This document shows, in pieces, positions 44,464-55,731 of a stretch of 64,000 nucleotides of DNA. Within the stretch, counting starts at the first letter, position 1; the number at the start of each line of letters is the position of its first letter. Below the pieces are notes generated by a model. The model was not told where the DNA came from, did not search any database, and was given only the letters and a program-made list of their open reading frames with translations. The position numbers and the translations under genes were made by a program. This DNA comes from Gyromitra esculenta. Taxonomy: Eukaryota; Ascomycota; Pezizomycetes; Pezizales; Discinaceae. The stretch lies in the NCBI GenBank assembly GCA_038503075.1, contig JBCAML010000014.1, positions 992,001-1,056,000 of the forward strand, given 5' to 3'.

Positions 44464-46324
44464 GATCAGCAATTACGTTACGCATATACTTCATTCTGTG
44501 CGGTTAACAAAAAGAAAGGCGATTTTCAGCTCACCTTGGACAAGTATTATTCGATAAATGGCGATTTTTTTTCTGAGGGAACTAAAAAAATTGGAAAAAT
44601 GTATTTGTTGGCACGACTATGCAAAATCACCAGCAAAAGAAAATTTGTTGATAGCGATATTTCTCTCAAATACTGTGCGAAGTGTTGAATTTTTTTTCTA
44701 TCTGTCTTTTTTTGCCATTCAGGTTTTCGTGGGATGGGGTTTTGCTGGGGGTTTCAGGATCTAGTGCTGGGTGCTGGGTGCTGAATGGTCGGGCTACCTT
44801 TGTGTACGCATAAATGTTCGTACAAGTGCGCCTAGTTCTAACAACCTGTGATTGCTTGAGTTTTTAGTCGCTTGTTCCATAGTCCTTTTGTGAGAAAACG
44901 TTGAATCTCTAAAAGCCTTCTCGATCTGTGTGCGTTCTGTATCTTTCCAGTATTTTAGGCTGACCGGATTTCTGGAGTTAGGTGTCTTACACCACGAAAT
45001 ATCACTCGGTATCCAAAGCCTCCTTATTGTTTTTTTTAACTCGCTAGTTGTAACCAGCACTTGAGCTACGACAATATATACATCTTTTCCCCCGACCTCT
45101 CTCTCTCTCATTATTGTCTTCTTGCTACATAGTTCGTTTCCCAGCCACGTATCACCGGCCAAGTTGCTTTATGCTGTGAATAATGAATATATTCGTATAT
45201 CTGCGTAACGCGGTGGAGAAGAGAAGAGAAAGGAAAGCCAAATAGGGGCATCAAATCCCTATATACTCTCCCAAGAAGATCATAGGAGCTGGGCTGTAGG
45301 GGGTTCTTTGGACGCCGAGTAGATCGACCCGAGGAACTCGCACAGTGGCTAAAGCTTCTAACCCAGCCGGTATACCAACGGAGAACGTGCACCCTAGGAA
45401 GCCTATAGATATATTCCATATATCGAACACTTTATTTCCTATTACGGTCTTTGTCATTTTCGATAGGGATCTAGATAAGGATAATAAATGGATTAACCAA
45501 TACAAACAACAGGACACAGTATAAGGTACGGGTGCGAGGGTATGCTGTGAAAATCTAGTTCAAATATGCAATCTGAAAGATAGAGGGGGAATACATGTAT
45601 GTGTTTAATAGACTGAAAGCGTATCTTAAACCCAAAACACGCCCCTACTAGCTTGGTGATAGTTGGTAAAGAGATTCCTGCTAGCAAGTTGGCTGACAAA
45701 GCCTTTCATCCGCTTAGATGCCATGTGCAGTGTCATGCTTTTTCATAGATAGCCGCTACCAGCGGGATTGTTTCTGTCCCCTACTACTGGGCTAGTACGG
45801 TACATAACAAACTGCGCGAGATCGAGAGGGGTTGGGCATGCAAATAGATAGCTGCGTACACAGTAGAACTCTTTGTGATAGGTGGTTTGAACTGGAGCTA
45901 AAGGGAAGCTATTTCCTCTATTACTTATTTCGTAAATATAAAATAAACATCATGTTGACTCATATCCCATAGCAGGGCATAAAGCTAGCCATATCACTCA
46001 GATTCCCCCTTGGCAATATTTCAATGGTTCACTGGGCGAGGGATTATGATTATCCTTATTACGCACAAAAATGCGAGACCGGTGATCGTGTGGCGTCTGG
46101 CAGCATGACCATGAATAACCAGAATAAAGCCTCTTGCATATTGCGCTTCATAAAAGTATAGTATAGAAAAGGGCGAGGCGTAGTGAAAACATCATCTATC
46201 CCAATGCTCATCGATTATGATCACTGTTCCACGAAACCAAGCAGCGTTCGATATCTGATTTCCAATTCTACAAAGAAAGCCAAACACAACGCCTATTGCT
46301 CTCATAACCTTTCCAGCGCACCCT
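44464..46324. other. Intergenic 1.9 kb with repeat copy B
   Basis: 3' flanks of the RRM gene and of PRE7, which converge. The only identified element is the dispersed repeat at 45181-45425. No supported gene. Confidence 0.5.
45181..45425 (+). repeat. Dispersed repeat, copy B
   Basis: About 245 bp, homologous to 4085-4330 in the same orientation and block order (GGGGCATCAA, AGGGGGTTCT, TAGATCGACCCGAGGAA, GGCTAAAGCTT, CACCCTAGGAAGCCTA). Copy B lacks the G-rich 5' portion seen next to copy A. Divergence is considerable, so both copies are old. No open frame. Confidence 0.8.
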
Positions 46325-47371
46325 TTAGTCCTTCTTCAGCTCTGTCATCTCCTCAAATACACCGTCCTTTGTAACAGTGATGATCTGTAACCCATCGCCG
46401 ACCTCAATGTGGCGCTCAGTAGCGGATGTGAAAGCGTCCTTAACAAGCTTGATAACGGTTTCTTTTGGGAGATCCTCGACAGGCCTTTCTTCGGTTCCGT
46501 GGGAGGCAGGGAGGTATTGATTTTTAAACTCGACCTAAAAGGGGCAATATGTTAGCGGATGTACTTAATTTGAGATTTGGTGTGTGTGTGTAGTACCTGG
46601 TTGTCGAGGAAAGGGACGATTAGAGACGAAGCGGCACCGGCAGCTGCTCGTCGCTCGCCTTCTTTGGAATAGGAGCCTACAGAATCATAAGAGAACAGGC
46701 GACCCTTGCCTAAAATCGTTGGTCAGGCTAAAGCTCGAGAATGTCTAGTGTTTGAGGAAGTACCATCTTTATCCAGACCTGCAAGAATACAATATGTGTA
46801 TTTCGGGAAGAAGCGATTGCCATATAGGACGGTGAATAGAAACTGGGCAGCGGCATTTACCGTCATATTTTTCAGGTTGTGGTTGAATTTGAAGTCCTAC
46901 AAAAAGAGCAACATAATTAGCCAGCCATAATGTGTGGTCGGAGGAGTAAAGAATACAAACATTGACAGCCCTTGTCATTGTCTCTGCAACATCTTTCGAA
47001 TCCGCACCAAATCCAACGGTTGCCAGGATAAGGTTGTTATCCTCCCCAAGCCTGTACACCTTGCGCTCAGTCCGGGAGTTGATGTTGTATCCGGCAGTGT
47101 GCCTTGTATCGCCAGCAAGCACAACAAAGTCGTCACCGGTAATACCTAGGATAGTTCCACCATTATCAGCGTAGCTGTATGAAACTATAGTTAGCTTGAT
47201 GATGTACAGCATTTAAAGTTGACGTTTGAGGATAGAACTCTAGGATTAGGAACTCTGGGAAGCTCACGGGTTGAAAGCATGCTGTCTGGGAGCACCTGAA
47301 GCAGCTCTGGCTGAGGATTCAAATGAATATGCAGGGTCAAATGACAGCGGTTCTACACTGGATAAAGACAT
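46325..47371 (-). CDS. PRE7: 20S proteasome subunit beta6 (Pre7/PSMB1)
   Basis: Non-catalytic beta ring subunit of the 20S core particle. Five exons: 47371-47268, 47174-46961, 46896-46764, 46709-46597 and 46534-46325; 257 aa. After a short pro-region comes QHAFNPYADNGGTILGITG, then VLAGDTR and INSRTERKVYRLG. The middle exons hold LYGNRFFPKYTYCILAGLDK and YDSVGSYSKEGERRAAAGAA. The C-terminal exon carries VIKLVKDAFTSATERHIEVG and ends near ELKKD. No catalytic Thr is exposed, as expected for beta6. It faces the HCNGP gene across a 232-bp divergent promoter. Identity is certain. Confidence 0.97.
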
Positions 47372-47603
47372 GATCGAGAGGCGATGGTTTTTGGGGAGTG
47401 GTGGAGATGGATTAGAGCTGTTGTTTGGTTTGGCGGGGTGAATCGTTGGAGTTGCCTGCCTCTGTTGACGAGCGTGTTGGGTGAAGGGGCCGGGTAACTT
47501 GGGATATCCATCCAGCCCTTGGCTCTATTCCAGAGCTTCAATTCACAACTACCTCCGTGGAACCCCGAATCCATTCGGGCCCAAACCCCCAACAGCAGCA
47601 GCA

Positions 47604-48758
47604 ATGATGGGCCTAGTCGCGTACGGCAGTGACAGCGATGGGGAAGGAGAAGAACAAGCGCGGCCAGTCCAGCAAGAAGAAGCTGTCTCCCCACTACCGC
47701 TGAAAGTTGGAAAGGTACGTTGGTGAGGATAGCTCCCAAGCTACAAATCCAGGCGCTGATATGACAGACGCACAGGCTCTCCCGACTCTTGGAATCTCGC
47801 TAAAAGCTACCGTCGAGGATCTAAAAGGTGCTCTTCAAGAACGCTCTCCCGTCCCTCGCCATCCAAGATTTCAAGCGCGGAGTTACTGATCCAGTCGCTG
47901 AAACCTCTAGACCCTCCATTAGCAAGACCTAACAGAGGCATCGAAATAGCGACGCGTGCCCAGGAAGCCGAAGAAATAGGCCCAATCATGGGCCCCCCAC
48001 GGCCCCCACGGACGCCTTCCCCAGCGCCTCAAACACCCTACTCTCCTAACCCCGAGCAACTCTCGCCATATTCCCTCAATCGCGCGACAATTCGGTCCCT
48101 CACCTTTCCCACATCAATCCCTGACATACCCTCCTCCCCACCCGGCGACGAGCCCCCAGATGTCGCAGCAAAATTCGATCATTTCCGCCAGCTCAAACGC
48201 CAGGGCATCCATTTCAACGAGAAATTACTACGCTCGTCAGCGCTCCGGAATCCGAACCTTCTCGAAAAACTCACCGCGTTTGTAGGTGTCGCCGGGGCGG
48301 ACCAGTACGCGAGTAATCTGCCGAAGGAGATATGGGATCCGACAGGGTTTCCGGAGAACGCGTTTGCAGGAAAACTGGCCAAGAGTCAACAGGAGGTGTT
48401 GGAAAGACGACAGTCGGAAGAAAGGGCAAAGATTGAGTTTGTCAGTGCGGCGGCGGCGGCGCCGACGGGGATATCGATTGCCATGCCGCAGGCGAACCAG
48501 GATAGGAAAGCGGCAGGAAGTGCTGCAGAAAGGGTGATGGCAGGGCTGGATAGAGAACGGAAATCCAATACGCCACCTGTGGATCCTTCGAGAAGACGAG
48601 GTGACGGGAAGTTGGATGAAAGAGATAAGGATAAAACACGAGACCGGAGAAGAGATGACGATCGATATCGAAAGCGGAGGCGGTCGAGGACACGGTCGCG
48701 ATCGAGATCAAAGGAGAGGCCAGCTGGGAGATATAGAGATTATGAGACTAGAAGATGA
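47604..48758 (+). CDS. HCNGP-like (SAP30BP family) nuclear protein
   Basis: HCNGP proteins are nuclear; the human member SAP30BP is linked to transcriptional repression and splicing. The N-terminus MMGLVAYGSDSDGEGEE is typical. The HCNGP domain covers KFDHFRQLKRQGIHFNEKLL, ALRNPNLLEKLTAF, YASNLPKEIWDPTGF and the following helix. The C-terminus is an RS-like basic tail. Exon 1 is 47604-47714 with a GTACGT donor. The next boundary is uncertain: a two-exon model resumes at 47895 (324 aa); a three-exon model uses 47776-47827 and resumes at 47911 (336 aa). Both keep phase, and the domain is intact in either. It shares a divergent promoter with PRE7. Confidence 0.85.
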
Positions 48759-49854
48759 TCTTTCTTTTTCAGCTCACGTATTATTATGTACAGTATATAT
48801 CAGCCTTCTTTTTTTCTTTCTTTTTTTTCTTTTTCTTTTTGTACTCTAGTATTTTTTTTTTTTTTGGTCTGCTTTTCTGCCTGGCTGTCTTGATAAGATT
48901 AGCCAGGCAAACAATAATACTTAGAGAATATTTTTATACCTCCGCTTGCGTTTTGATGGACCCGAGTGAGAATCCACGACGCGGTGACACCAGTCCAGCC
49001 TCGACCCGGAACAGCGCTATTCTTCGATAAACAGCCTGAAGAACAAAAGGAAACTGCAGACAAGATTTACCGTCGCAAGATATAATCAAAGCTGTCGCCC
49101 GTACACTCATCCCCATTGAATAGGGTGCGGGCAGTTGGCAACGGGCAGCTCGGCGATTTGACTGGTAGATTCGGGGTTTACGATAACTCTCTGCTCAATC
49201 CAAGACTAAATTTGAGCATTCGGCTTCAGGAAGCGTTGTTCCTCCGCCTTGCCCTCTATGCTCATGTCAGAATCTCCGGATGGCGGGCTGAAAGCGGCGG
49301 GGATTGTTGTTAATTACACGCCTTGTTGCCATATGAAGTAGTGGTACCTTGGTGTCAATGATCTCCTGGGTGTCTGGACTGAGTCTTTCCTCTAATATTA
49401 GTGAGGGCTGTGTTGTGGGATCGCTATTTATATAGATGCTATTTTGATGTGGATAACTGTAGTTAGGCTTATGGGTATCGAAATTTGGACTTGCTTGTTC
49501 TGCACAAGAAGCATGCGTGTATCCATAAGATCTCACTCGATCCTGTCCAGCGACTGAGCTATAAAAGCGTTTTACACTTGAACAACGATTCACCAAACGT
49601 AGAAGCAATTACAAGTGTCACCCTAAGAAGATTTACTTATCGAGCTTTTATCACAAAATCGCATATGCACAAAGGTAGCGATTTTTACTTGGCATTTTTT
49701 TTCTTTCTATTATGGTCCGCATGACAGCCTTTAAATGAAAAAAGTAAAAGTGAAAAAAAAAAGTTATTCCCCAGGAAAACCCTTCTCCCACCGTTCTCTC
49801 TACATCGTCATCAAAGCCACACGAACCAGTTGGATCACCCCATCGAGAACGCGC
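48759..49854. other. Intergenic 1.1 kb
   Basis: Convergent 3' flanks of the HCNGP gene and RPL1. Long T tracts (48808-48867) follow the HCNGP stop and could be part of its 3' UTR. No supported gene. Confidence 0.5.
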
Positions 49855-50711
49855 TTAATACAGACGCTTAGGAGGAGACATGGAAGCCTTCTATTGGGAT
49901 ATTAGCACGCCGCCTCAAAGCCACCCCTCGGAAAAAGGCCACAAGAAAAGAAGGAGGATCATACGATAGTCAAGCTCCCAACATTCTGCCAACCCTTCTT
50001 CAACAGCGAAACCAAGTAATTGATAGCCAACATGATATTACCAATCAGATGGTCCTCGGTCATACCGACGTTTCCGACGGCAACACCAAGACACAGCACC
50101 TTCTTGAGCTGGAACTTGATGGTGCTCTTGACATCGGTGACCTTTTGCGCAAGGTCCTCGGCGTGGGAGACTGGGGTGGGGAACTTTCCGGCCTTGGATA
50201 GACCGGGTCCGAGGAGACGGGGAATCTGCTTGATCAGCTGCTCGGATGCGATGAAGGCGTCGTATTTGCGGGCGAGCTTCTTGATGAGCTTCTTGTTCTT
50301 GTTGAGTTTTTTAAGGTCGTCGACGGACATGGATTCGAAGGAGTGGTGCTTGGCACGATCGATGTCGTGCTGGTCTCCGAGAATGCTGTGGGAGGGGAGG
50401 TGTTAGCGATGGCTCTATGGGGGCGTGATTCGTCGTATGTTTAGGTGAGACTTACCAGATGGACATGTTGGGCCGGGGGACCTGGGGGAGCTTCACGGTT
50501 CCAGAGAAACGCTTGTCACGCTGGGGATCGTAGTTCTTGAGGCCGATTTGGAGCTCGACGGTCTCGAGGAAGTTGCGCTTCTTCTCATTGTTGGAGTAGT
50601 CCAACAACTCCTTGACATTGCCACGGACTCCGGCTGTGATTCGGTCTCGTTAGCAACCCGATCCGGAATTGGCAGAGCCGAGACGAACATACCGACTGTG
50701 ATTTTCGACAT
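49855..50711 (-). CDS. RPL1: 60S ribosomal protein uL1 (Rpl1/L10a)
   Basis: Forms the L1 stalk that helps eject deacylated tRNA from the E site. Four exons: 50711-50693, 50633-50456, 50385-49965 and 49890-49855; 217 aa, exactly the yeast length. Sequence: [39 protein letters not shown], the conserved [20 protein letters not shown] loop, [20 protein letters not shown] and the end SMSPPKRLY. The last exon has only 11 codons plus stop; without it the conserved PPKRLY tail is lost. The first intron lies six codons after the ATG, as usual for ribosomal protein genes. Certain. Confidence 0.98.
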
Positions 50712-51089
50712 GATGGATCAGTCTTCCAAGCGATGATACGTTTGGTGAGGAATTTGCGTGGATGCCGGGGGAAGGTTGAGGTGTTCGGAGTATTCGGGGG
50801 AGGATGTGGCGAGAGCAGGAGAGATTTGTGGGATCAGAAGTCTTGGCGACAGCGAATTAACAGTCACGCATGGTCGGCCGGGTAACGGGACTGCGGGCTT
50901 GCCCTCTTCACCAACTATCACGACGGTCCGATCACTGACACTCCGCAGTCTCCTGCTGGGCTCTATTGTACGTACTGCGCTCTTGAGAAAAGAGTGAAAG
51001 GACTAAAATAATACAGTGGAAATATTCACAGTGCCCCAGCCTGACAATTGCTTGCACAGGTAGTGGTACAGAAGCTTCCCCTTACAGGA
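50712..51089. other. RPL1 promoter / PET123 3' flank
   Basis: 378 bp between two minus-strand genes. It must contain the RPL1 promoter. No individual site could be assigned. Confidence 0.5.
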
Positions 51090-51995
51090 TCATATCATTG
51101 ACCCTTCCCTGGAAGCCTGTCCGAAATTCCTGCTAATCAGCCCTTCCCCCTCATCCAATCCATGCCCGTTCAACTCCCTCGTCCTCTTCTCCGGCACCAT
51201 TTTGGCCCCCGTCAGTTGTCCTGCAATCTCCATCATCTTCGGATCCTTTCCAAACTGCGCACGGTTATTCTGCACCTGCAGCAGCATATCCTCCACGGTC
51301 TGCGGCAGCGCCTTGTACAGATGGTCAGTCGGCTGGAACTCCTTCTCGATTGCCTCGTCCAGCTGTTCCTCCGTGACGATGAATTCCCGCGCGTTCAGGT
51401 ACAGCTCGTGGAAGCACTCGATTCGCTCCGCGCTCTTTCTCGCCTGCACTGCCTCCCACGTTGCCCGTTTCTGCGCCAGCCGCTCCTCGCTGATGCGTTC
51501 CATCGCCGAGCCATCGTCGCTCCGCAGGGTTGAGAGTACAGTCGGAAGGGTCAGGCGCACGTCCTCGCGCTGCTTCGCCGCCAGTAACGCTTCGCGGTCT
51601 TCGGTGCGTTTCTGCAGAACCATTGCTCTGCGGGCTTCGTGCGCCTTCTGCCGTGCCTGCAGCTCCGCTACACCTTCGCGGAGATTGCGGCGACGGGACT
51701 CGGCGAGCCGGTCTTTCCAGGAGATGTAGGCGGCGGTGTCGGCGTCCACGCCAATTGGGGGGCCTCTGGGGGCGGGTTCTTTGGTGGCGGGCACGGGGGA
51801 CAGTTTGTAGGGGATTGACTTTGGGTGTGGGAGTTTTCCCTTCTGTCGGGGCCGGGGAGCGGAGCGGATGGTGGGTGGGCGGGGGACTTCGATGTATTGG
51901 GGGGATTCAGGACTGATGCGGAGGGGCCGCGGGGTAGTGGAGAAGGCGCGGCGGGCACCGCAGTTGGCGGCGCAGCGGAGAGGGGCGAGAGACAT
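51090..51995 (-). CDS. PET123: Mitochondrial ribosomal protein mS26 (Pet123)
   Basis: 37S subunit protein needed for mitochondrial translation. Single exon, 301 aa, the usual family size. The N-terminus (MSLAPLRCAANCGARRAFST) is a typical targeting peptide, followed by PQYIEVPRPP. The centre contains AYISWKDRLAESRRRNLREG and a long charged coiled coil rich in Arg, Glu and Ala. A C-terminal helical block has FHELYLNAREFIVTEEQLDE and ALPQTVEDML. The frame stays open upstream to about 52283, but the ATG at 51995 directly precedes the targeting peptide. GC-rich relative to neighbours. Faces ATP7 across 245 bp. Confidence 0.9.
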   Translation of the reverse strand: MSLAPLRCAANCGARRAFSTTPRPLRISPESPQYIEVPRPPTIRSAPRPRQKGKLPHPKSIPYKLSPVPATKEPAPRGPPIGVDADTAAYISWKDRLAESRRRNLREGVAELQARQKAHEARRAMVLQKRTEDREALLAAKQREDVRLTLPTVLSTLRSDDGSAMERISEERLAQKRATWEAVQARKSAERIECFHELYLNAREFIVTEEQLDEAIEKEFQPTDHLYKALPQTVEDMLLQVQNNRAQFGKDPKMMEIAGQLTGAKMVPEKRTRELNGHGLDEGEGLISRNFGQASREGSMI

Positions 51996-52240
51996 GGCGG
52001 AGGACGAATTGTCGATGTGTGAATGCGGGCGCCGTCGGCAAGGCGGGAGAGGACTGAAGTTCGAAAAGTCGGCTTGGCGGCAAACAACCCCACGAGGCTG
52101 AGTAAGCCGGGTGCGGTTTGTTTGGCTGGGCCGGTTGTTTGCCAACTTTCCATCATCGCCCGGCACTCCGAAACCCTCCCCCACATTCACAGCCCGCCCT
52201 TTCTCCGCCTCACCAACTCCTCTCCTCTCTCTGACCAGCC
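51996..52240. promoter_or_regulatory. Divergent promoter PET123 / ATP7
   Basis: 245 bp between the start codons of two nuclear genes for mitochondrial proteins, a ribosomal protein and an ATP synthase subunit. Joint regulation is plausible but inferred. No specific factor site was recognised. Confidence 0.55.
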
Positions 52241-53187
52241 ATGTCTGCTCCCACGGTATGCTGTCTCTGAACAATGCTCCCAATTGCTCCTGTCATCAGT
52301 CTCTAACCACTGCCCCGCCCAGAGAAGCGCTGCCCTCAAAATCGACTGGGCCAAAATCACCACCTCCCTCGGCCTCAAAGGCCAGACCGCCGCCTCCTTG
52401 CTGGCATTTAAGAAGCGCAACGAGGACGCCCGCCGCAAAGTCGCCCTCCTCGAGGCCCAGGCCCAGGAACTCAATTTCTCGCACTACCGCGCAGTCCTCA
52501 AGAACCAGGTCGTTGTGGATGAGATTGAGCGCTCGTTCAAGTCTTTCAAGCCTGTCACTATCGATGTTGCTAAGCAGCTGAAGACCATCGAGGCATTTGA
52601 GGCCCAGGCCGTGCAGAATGCGTTGGCGACCAAGGACAAGGTTGATGCCGAGTTGACAGACCTGCAGGCGACGTTGAGGAATATTGAGGAGGCTAGGCCG
52701 TTTGAGGATCTGACGGTGGTATGTATCGCCATTGGGTGGGAGGTGGTGTGGGGAGGAAGGAAGGGGTGTGATGGGATGGGATGGACAGGGACAGGGAAAA
52801 AGGGAGGGGAGGATGTGGATATGGTGGGGCCTGGGATTGGAATATCTTGATACGGGATATCTGATATAAGGGTCCACATTATATCCTTCCCCCCCATTCT
52901 GGGTCTGGATGCTGTATTTGCATACCGTCCTGCAGCCCTATACCCCTTCCCTCACCCCCGTCCATGATCTGGAACAGCAGCTAATCGAATATCTGCCATG
53001 CAGGAGGATATCGCCTCGGTCCGCCCTGACATTGATAAGCGCACCGAACAGATGGTCTCCAAGGGCCGATGGATGGTGCCTGGATACAAGGTACGGGCTC
53101 TGTTATCTCTCGTCCTTTCTGTTTCTTGCCCCCACAAATCACTGACGCCCGTTGCAGGAGAAATTCGGCGATCTTGCGCTGATGTAA
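52241..53187 (+). CDS. ATP7: ATP synthase peripheral stalk subunit d (Atp7)
   Basis: Subunit d of the mitochondrial F1Fo-ATP synthase stator. Four exons: 52241-52255, 52323-52718, 53004-53090 and 53158-53187; 175 aa, matching yeast Atp7 (174). Family features: [70 protein letters not shown] and a C-terminal [18 protein letters not shown]. The first exon has five codons (MSAPT) and the last nine codons plus stop. Intron 2 is long (285 nt) and G-rich. Like the yeast protein it has no obvious cleaved presequence. Certain. Confidence 0.97.
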
Positions 53188-53686
53188 ACCCACCACCCAT
53201 CTTCGACACAAGACACCAAATCATTGTAGAGCAGCATATTGTAGTTTGTGGATAGGGATCAGGCTGAAGGATACTCAAGCTGGCAAGGGAATGCCTTTTT
53301 TTAGAATTGAGAATATTGCATTGTAGCTGTGTCTGGGGTATTTACCATCTGCATGTGTACTGCTTCACCACCATCGCGATGATCCAATTCGCAGGCCGCA
53401 AAAGAGCCACTCTCGACTGGATGCAGCCATTCCATTCGTGAATACTGCCCGATTCATCTGTGAGACAGCAGGGGTTTACCTGATTTCCCTGATTTCCCTG
53501 CAGGAATGCCAAGCCGCCGCACGTTGCCGGGCACATGGATTGGGGAACGTAAACATGGAGTGAGCTCATAAACAACTCTTCCCGTCCTCTTCCCTCCACC
53601 ATCAACAAACATCTCCACCTCCCCTCTTCTCTATCCCCTCCCCCCCGCCAGCTCTCACGAGCATCTCGCCCCCATTGGCATCTCCA
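53188..53686. other. ATP7 3' flank / RSM1 promoter
   Basis: 499 bp, no supported gene. A pyrimidine-rich leader (about 53575-53650) precedes the RSM1 start. Confidence 0.5.
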
Positions 53687-55129
53687 ATGCTCTACTCCAC
53701 CAAACGCAAGCTCCACAACCTCATCAACGGCCCTCCAACTCCAGCTCCCGCTCCCGCTCCCCTCGAGCCGCCCTCTACCCCACCCCCAACCACCGCAGCC
53801 CTCAATGACGCGCTGCACAAAAAACGCAAGCTAGGCCAACTCTCGAACCGGTCCCGTCCCAGCATCCGCGCCGTCTCCCCCGCTGGCACCGTCAAATCCA
53901 CAGTCTCGACGTCCTCCGCGCTCCCAGGTTCCCCACTACGGGGTGGAGGTCGCGAGCCACAGTCACTGCTACAGCCCCAGCAGACCCCCGCCTATGCGCC
54001 GTGGGACCGCGCTGCGTTTCTCGACAGACTGCGGACGTACCGCTTCGTGGATAAATGGACTGCTAAGCCGCCGCGGGTGAACGAGGTGGCGTGGAGCAAG
54101 AGAGGGTGGGTGTGTACAGAGAAGAATAGGGTGCGCTGCACGGTGTGTAGCAAGGAGGTCGTGGTCAAGGTGGAGATTGATGAAGATAAAGATGCGGAGA
54201 CTGGTGAGCTACAATTCCATCTACCTACCGACATTCGTACCCTAGTCTTTTTATTTATTTATATTTTGCTTGGCTGACGTGGGGTGGTGGGATGGTATAG
54301 CAAATGCAGTGGTGGAACGCTATGAATCTATGATGGTGACTGAACACGAGGATTCTTGTTTGTGGAGGAAGCGTGGATGTGATGAAACAATTTACCGTCT
54401 CCAGCTCGCCAATCCGTCTGTCTCTCGTCCTGCATTCACAGCACGATATACCTCGCTCCTCAAGATCCGGAACGAGATTCCTCCCTCGCTTTGTCACCCT
54501 GAACTTGACCTATGCAATATCCAGCATCCGCCCGAAGCTACAGATGACGGGCCGATCTATGAAGCTGCCATCATCCTCGCGCTGTTCGGCTGGCAGAATG
54601 AGGACCCGGCGATTCCGAGCTTGGTTACCTGTTCGGCCTGCTTTCGACGTCTTGGATTATGGTTGTTCCGGAAGAAGGCAATCAAGATGGAAGATGTTCT
54701 AGACAGCATGGAGGATCTTGAGGGCGAGGAGGAAGCGAGTGTTTCTAGGCTCGACGTGATTGGCGAACACCGCGAGGTAAATCCTCTACAAATCCTCTCG
54801 GGTGCGCCATAGCTAACATCTCATAGTACTGCCCATGGATCAATTCTAGTAGCCAAGGTAAAGAGCCTGGTTGGCAAGCACTGCTCCGCGTCTTGCAGCA
54901 GTCGCCAAAGCCCGCTTCAAGCGCGCTTAGCACATATAGCACTGCGAGCTCGCCGCCTAGAGAGAAACCTGCAACACCGGCGGAGCGGGACGCAGAGGAA
55001 GATAGTAAGCTTGCGAAGCTGAAGAGACTCAAGACGTTGTATTTCGGGAAGAGCAAGAAACCAAAGACGAAAGAGATGGCAGTGGGTCGCGAGAAGGAGG
55101 ATATTACAGAAATGAGGAAGTCTGCTTAA
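53687..55129 (+). CDS. C3HC zinc finger protein, Rsm1/NIPA family
   Basis: Rsm1 promotes mRNA export in fission yeast; animal relatives (NIPA/ZC3HC1) sit at the nuclear basket. Three exons: 53687-54203, 54301-54776 and 54827-55129; 431 aa. The C3HC region spans APWDRAAFLDRLRTYRFVDK and WSKRGWVCTEKNRVRCTVCSK, with the following HEDSCLWRKRGCDETIYRLQ completing the zinc-binding set. The C-terminal Rsm1 domain has WQNEDPAIPSLVTCSACFRR, LGLWLF and, after intron 2, EYCPWINSSSQ. The N-terminus is Pro-rich with short basic clusters (KKRKL) that could be nuclear signals. Family assignment is strong. Confidence 0.92.
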
Positions 55130-55731
55130 GTAGGGGCGATGAGAGAGGGGTGGTAATTTTTAATCCGACGTGTGGGTTAGTATGACGGACTTTCATCACG
55201 GATCAATCAAGTGACGGAAAGTGGACGGAATCATGGTTTTTCTATTTTTATGAATTTTTATGGCAGTCTTATGAGCACACTTATGTAGTCCTTTTTATAA
55301 CTTTTCTTTTTATTCTTTATTTCATTTTCCTCTCGACAAAAGGACCGGATGGCGTTGGAGTTGTGTGGTAGGAGGAGGAGTGGCTGGATTATTTCTTACA
55401 CTCTCTCTTGGGCTCTCTTTTCGAGTTCTCCATCTCCGTTGCATTTATATTGTTTTGCTAGCTTCTGTTTAACTGAAGGGATGATGATGCATTTCTTTTT
55501 TTTTAATTCTATTCGAATCCACTTCACGTTTTTCTTCCTCCCCCTCCTTCTCCTGTTCCGTTTCGTAGAGTCGTTCCTTGGTGAATTTGGTGAATATTTA
55601 TATGTTACGATGCAACCTGCTTTTGGTATCCTTTCGATTCTCTCCACCAGCACTACCGTCTTCCCCCTCGAACAAGCAAATTCTAAGTGAAGAAAAAACT
55701 TAATACACGACAATATCCTGCGTAGATGTTT
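55130..55731. other. Convergent 3' flanks of RSM1 and ARPC4
   Basis: 602 bp, AT- and pyrimidine-rich, no supported gene. A 113-codon open frame at 55349-55690 is low-complexity (Phe, Leu, Ser) and is considered chance. Confidence 0.5.

Noticed and set aside
51996..52283. Upstream extension of PET123 to an open frame start near 52283
   Set aside because: No ATG supports it, it would bury the targeting peptide and overlap ATP7 exon 1.
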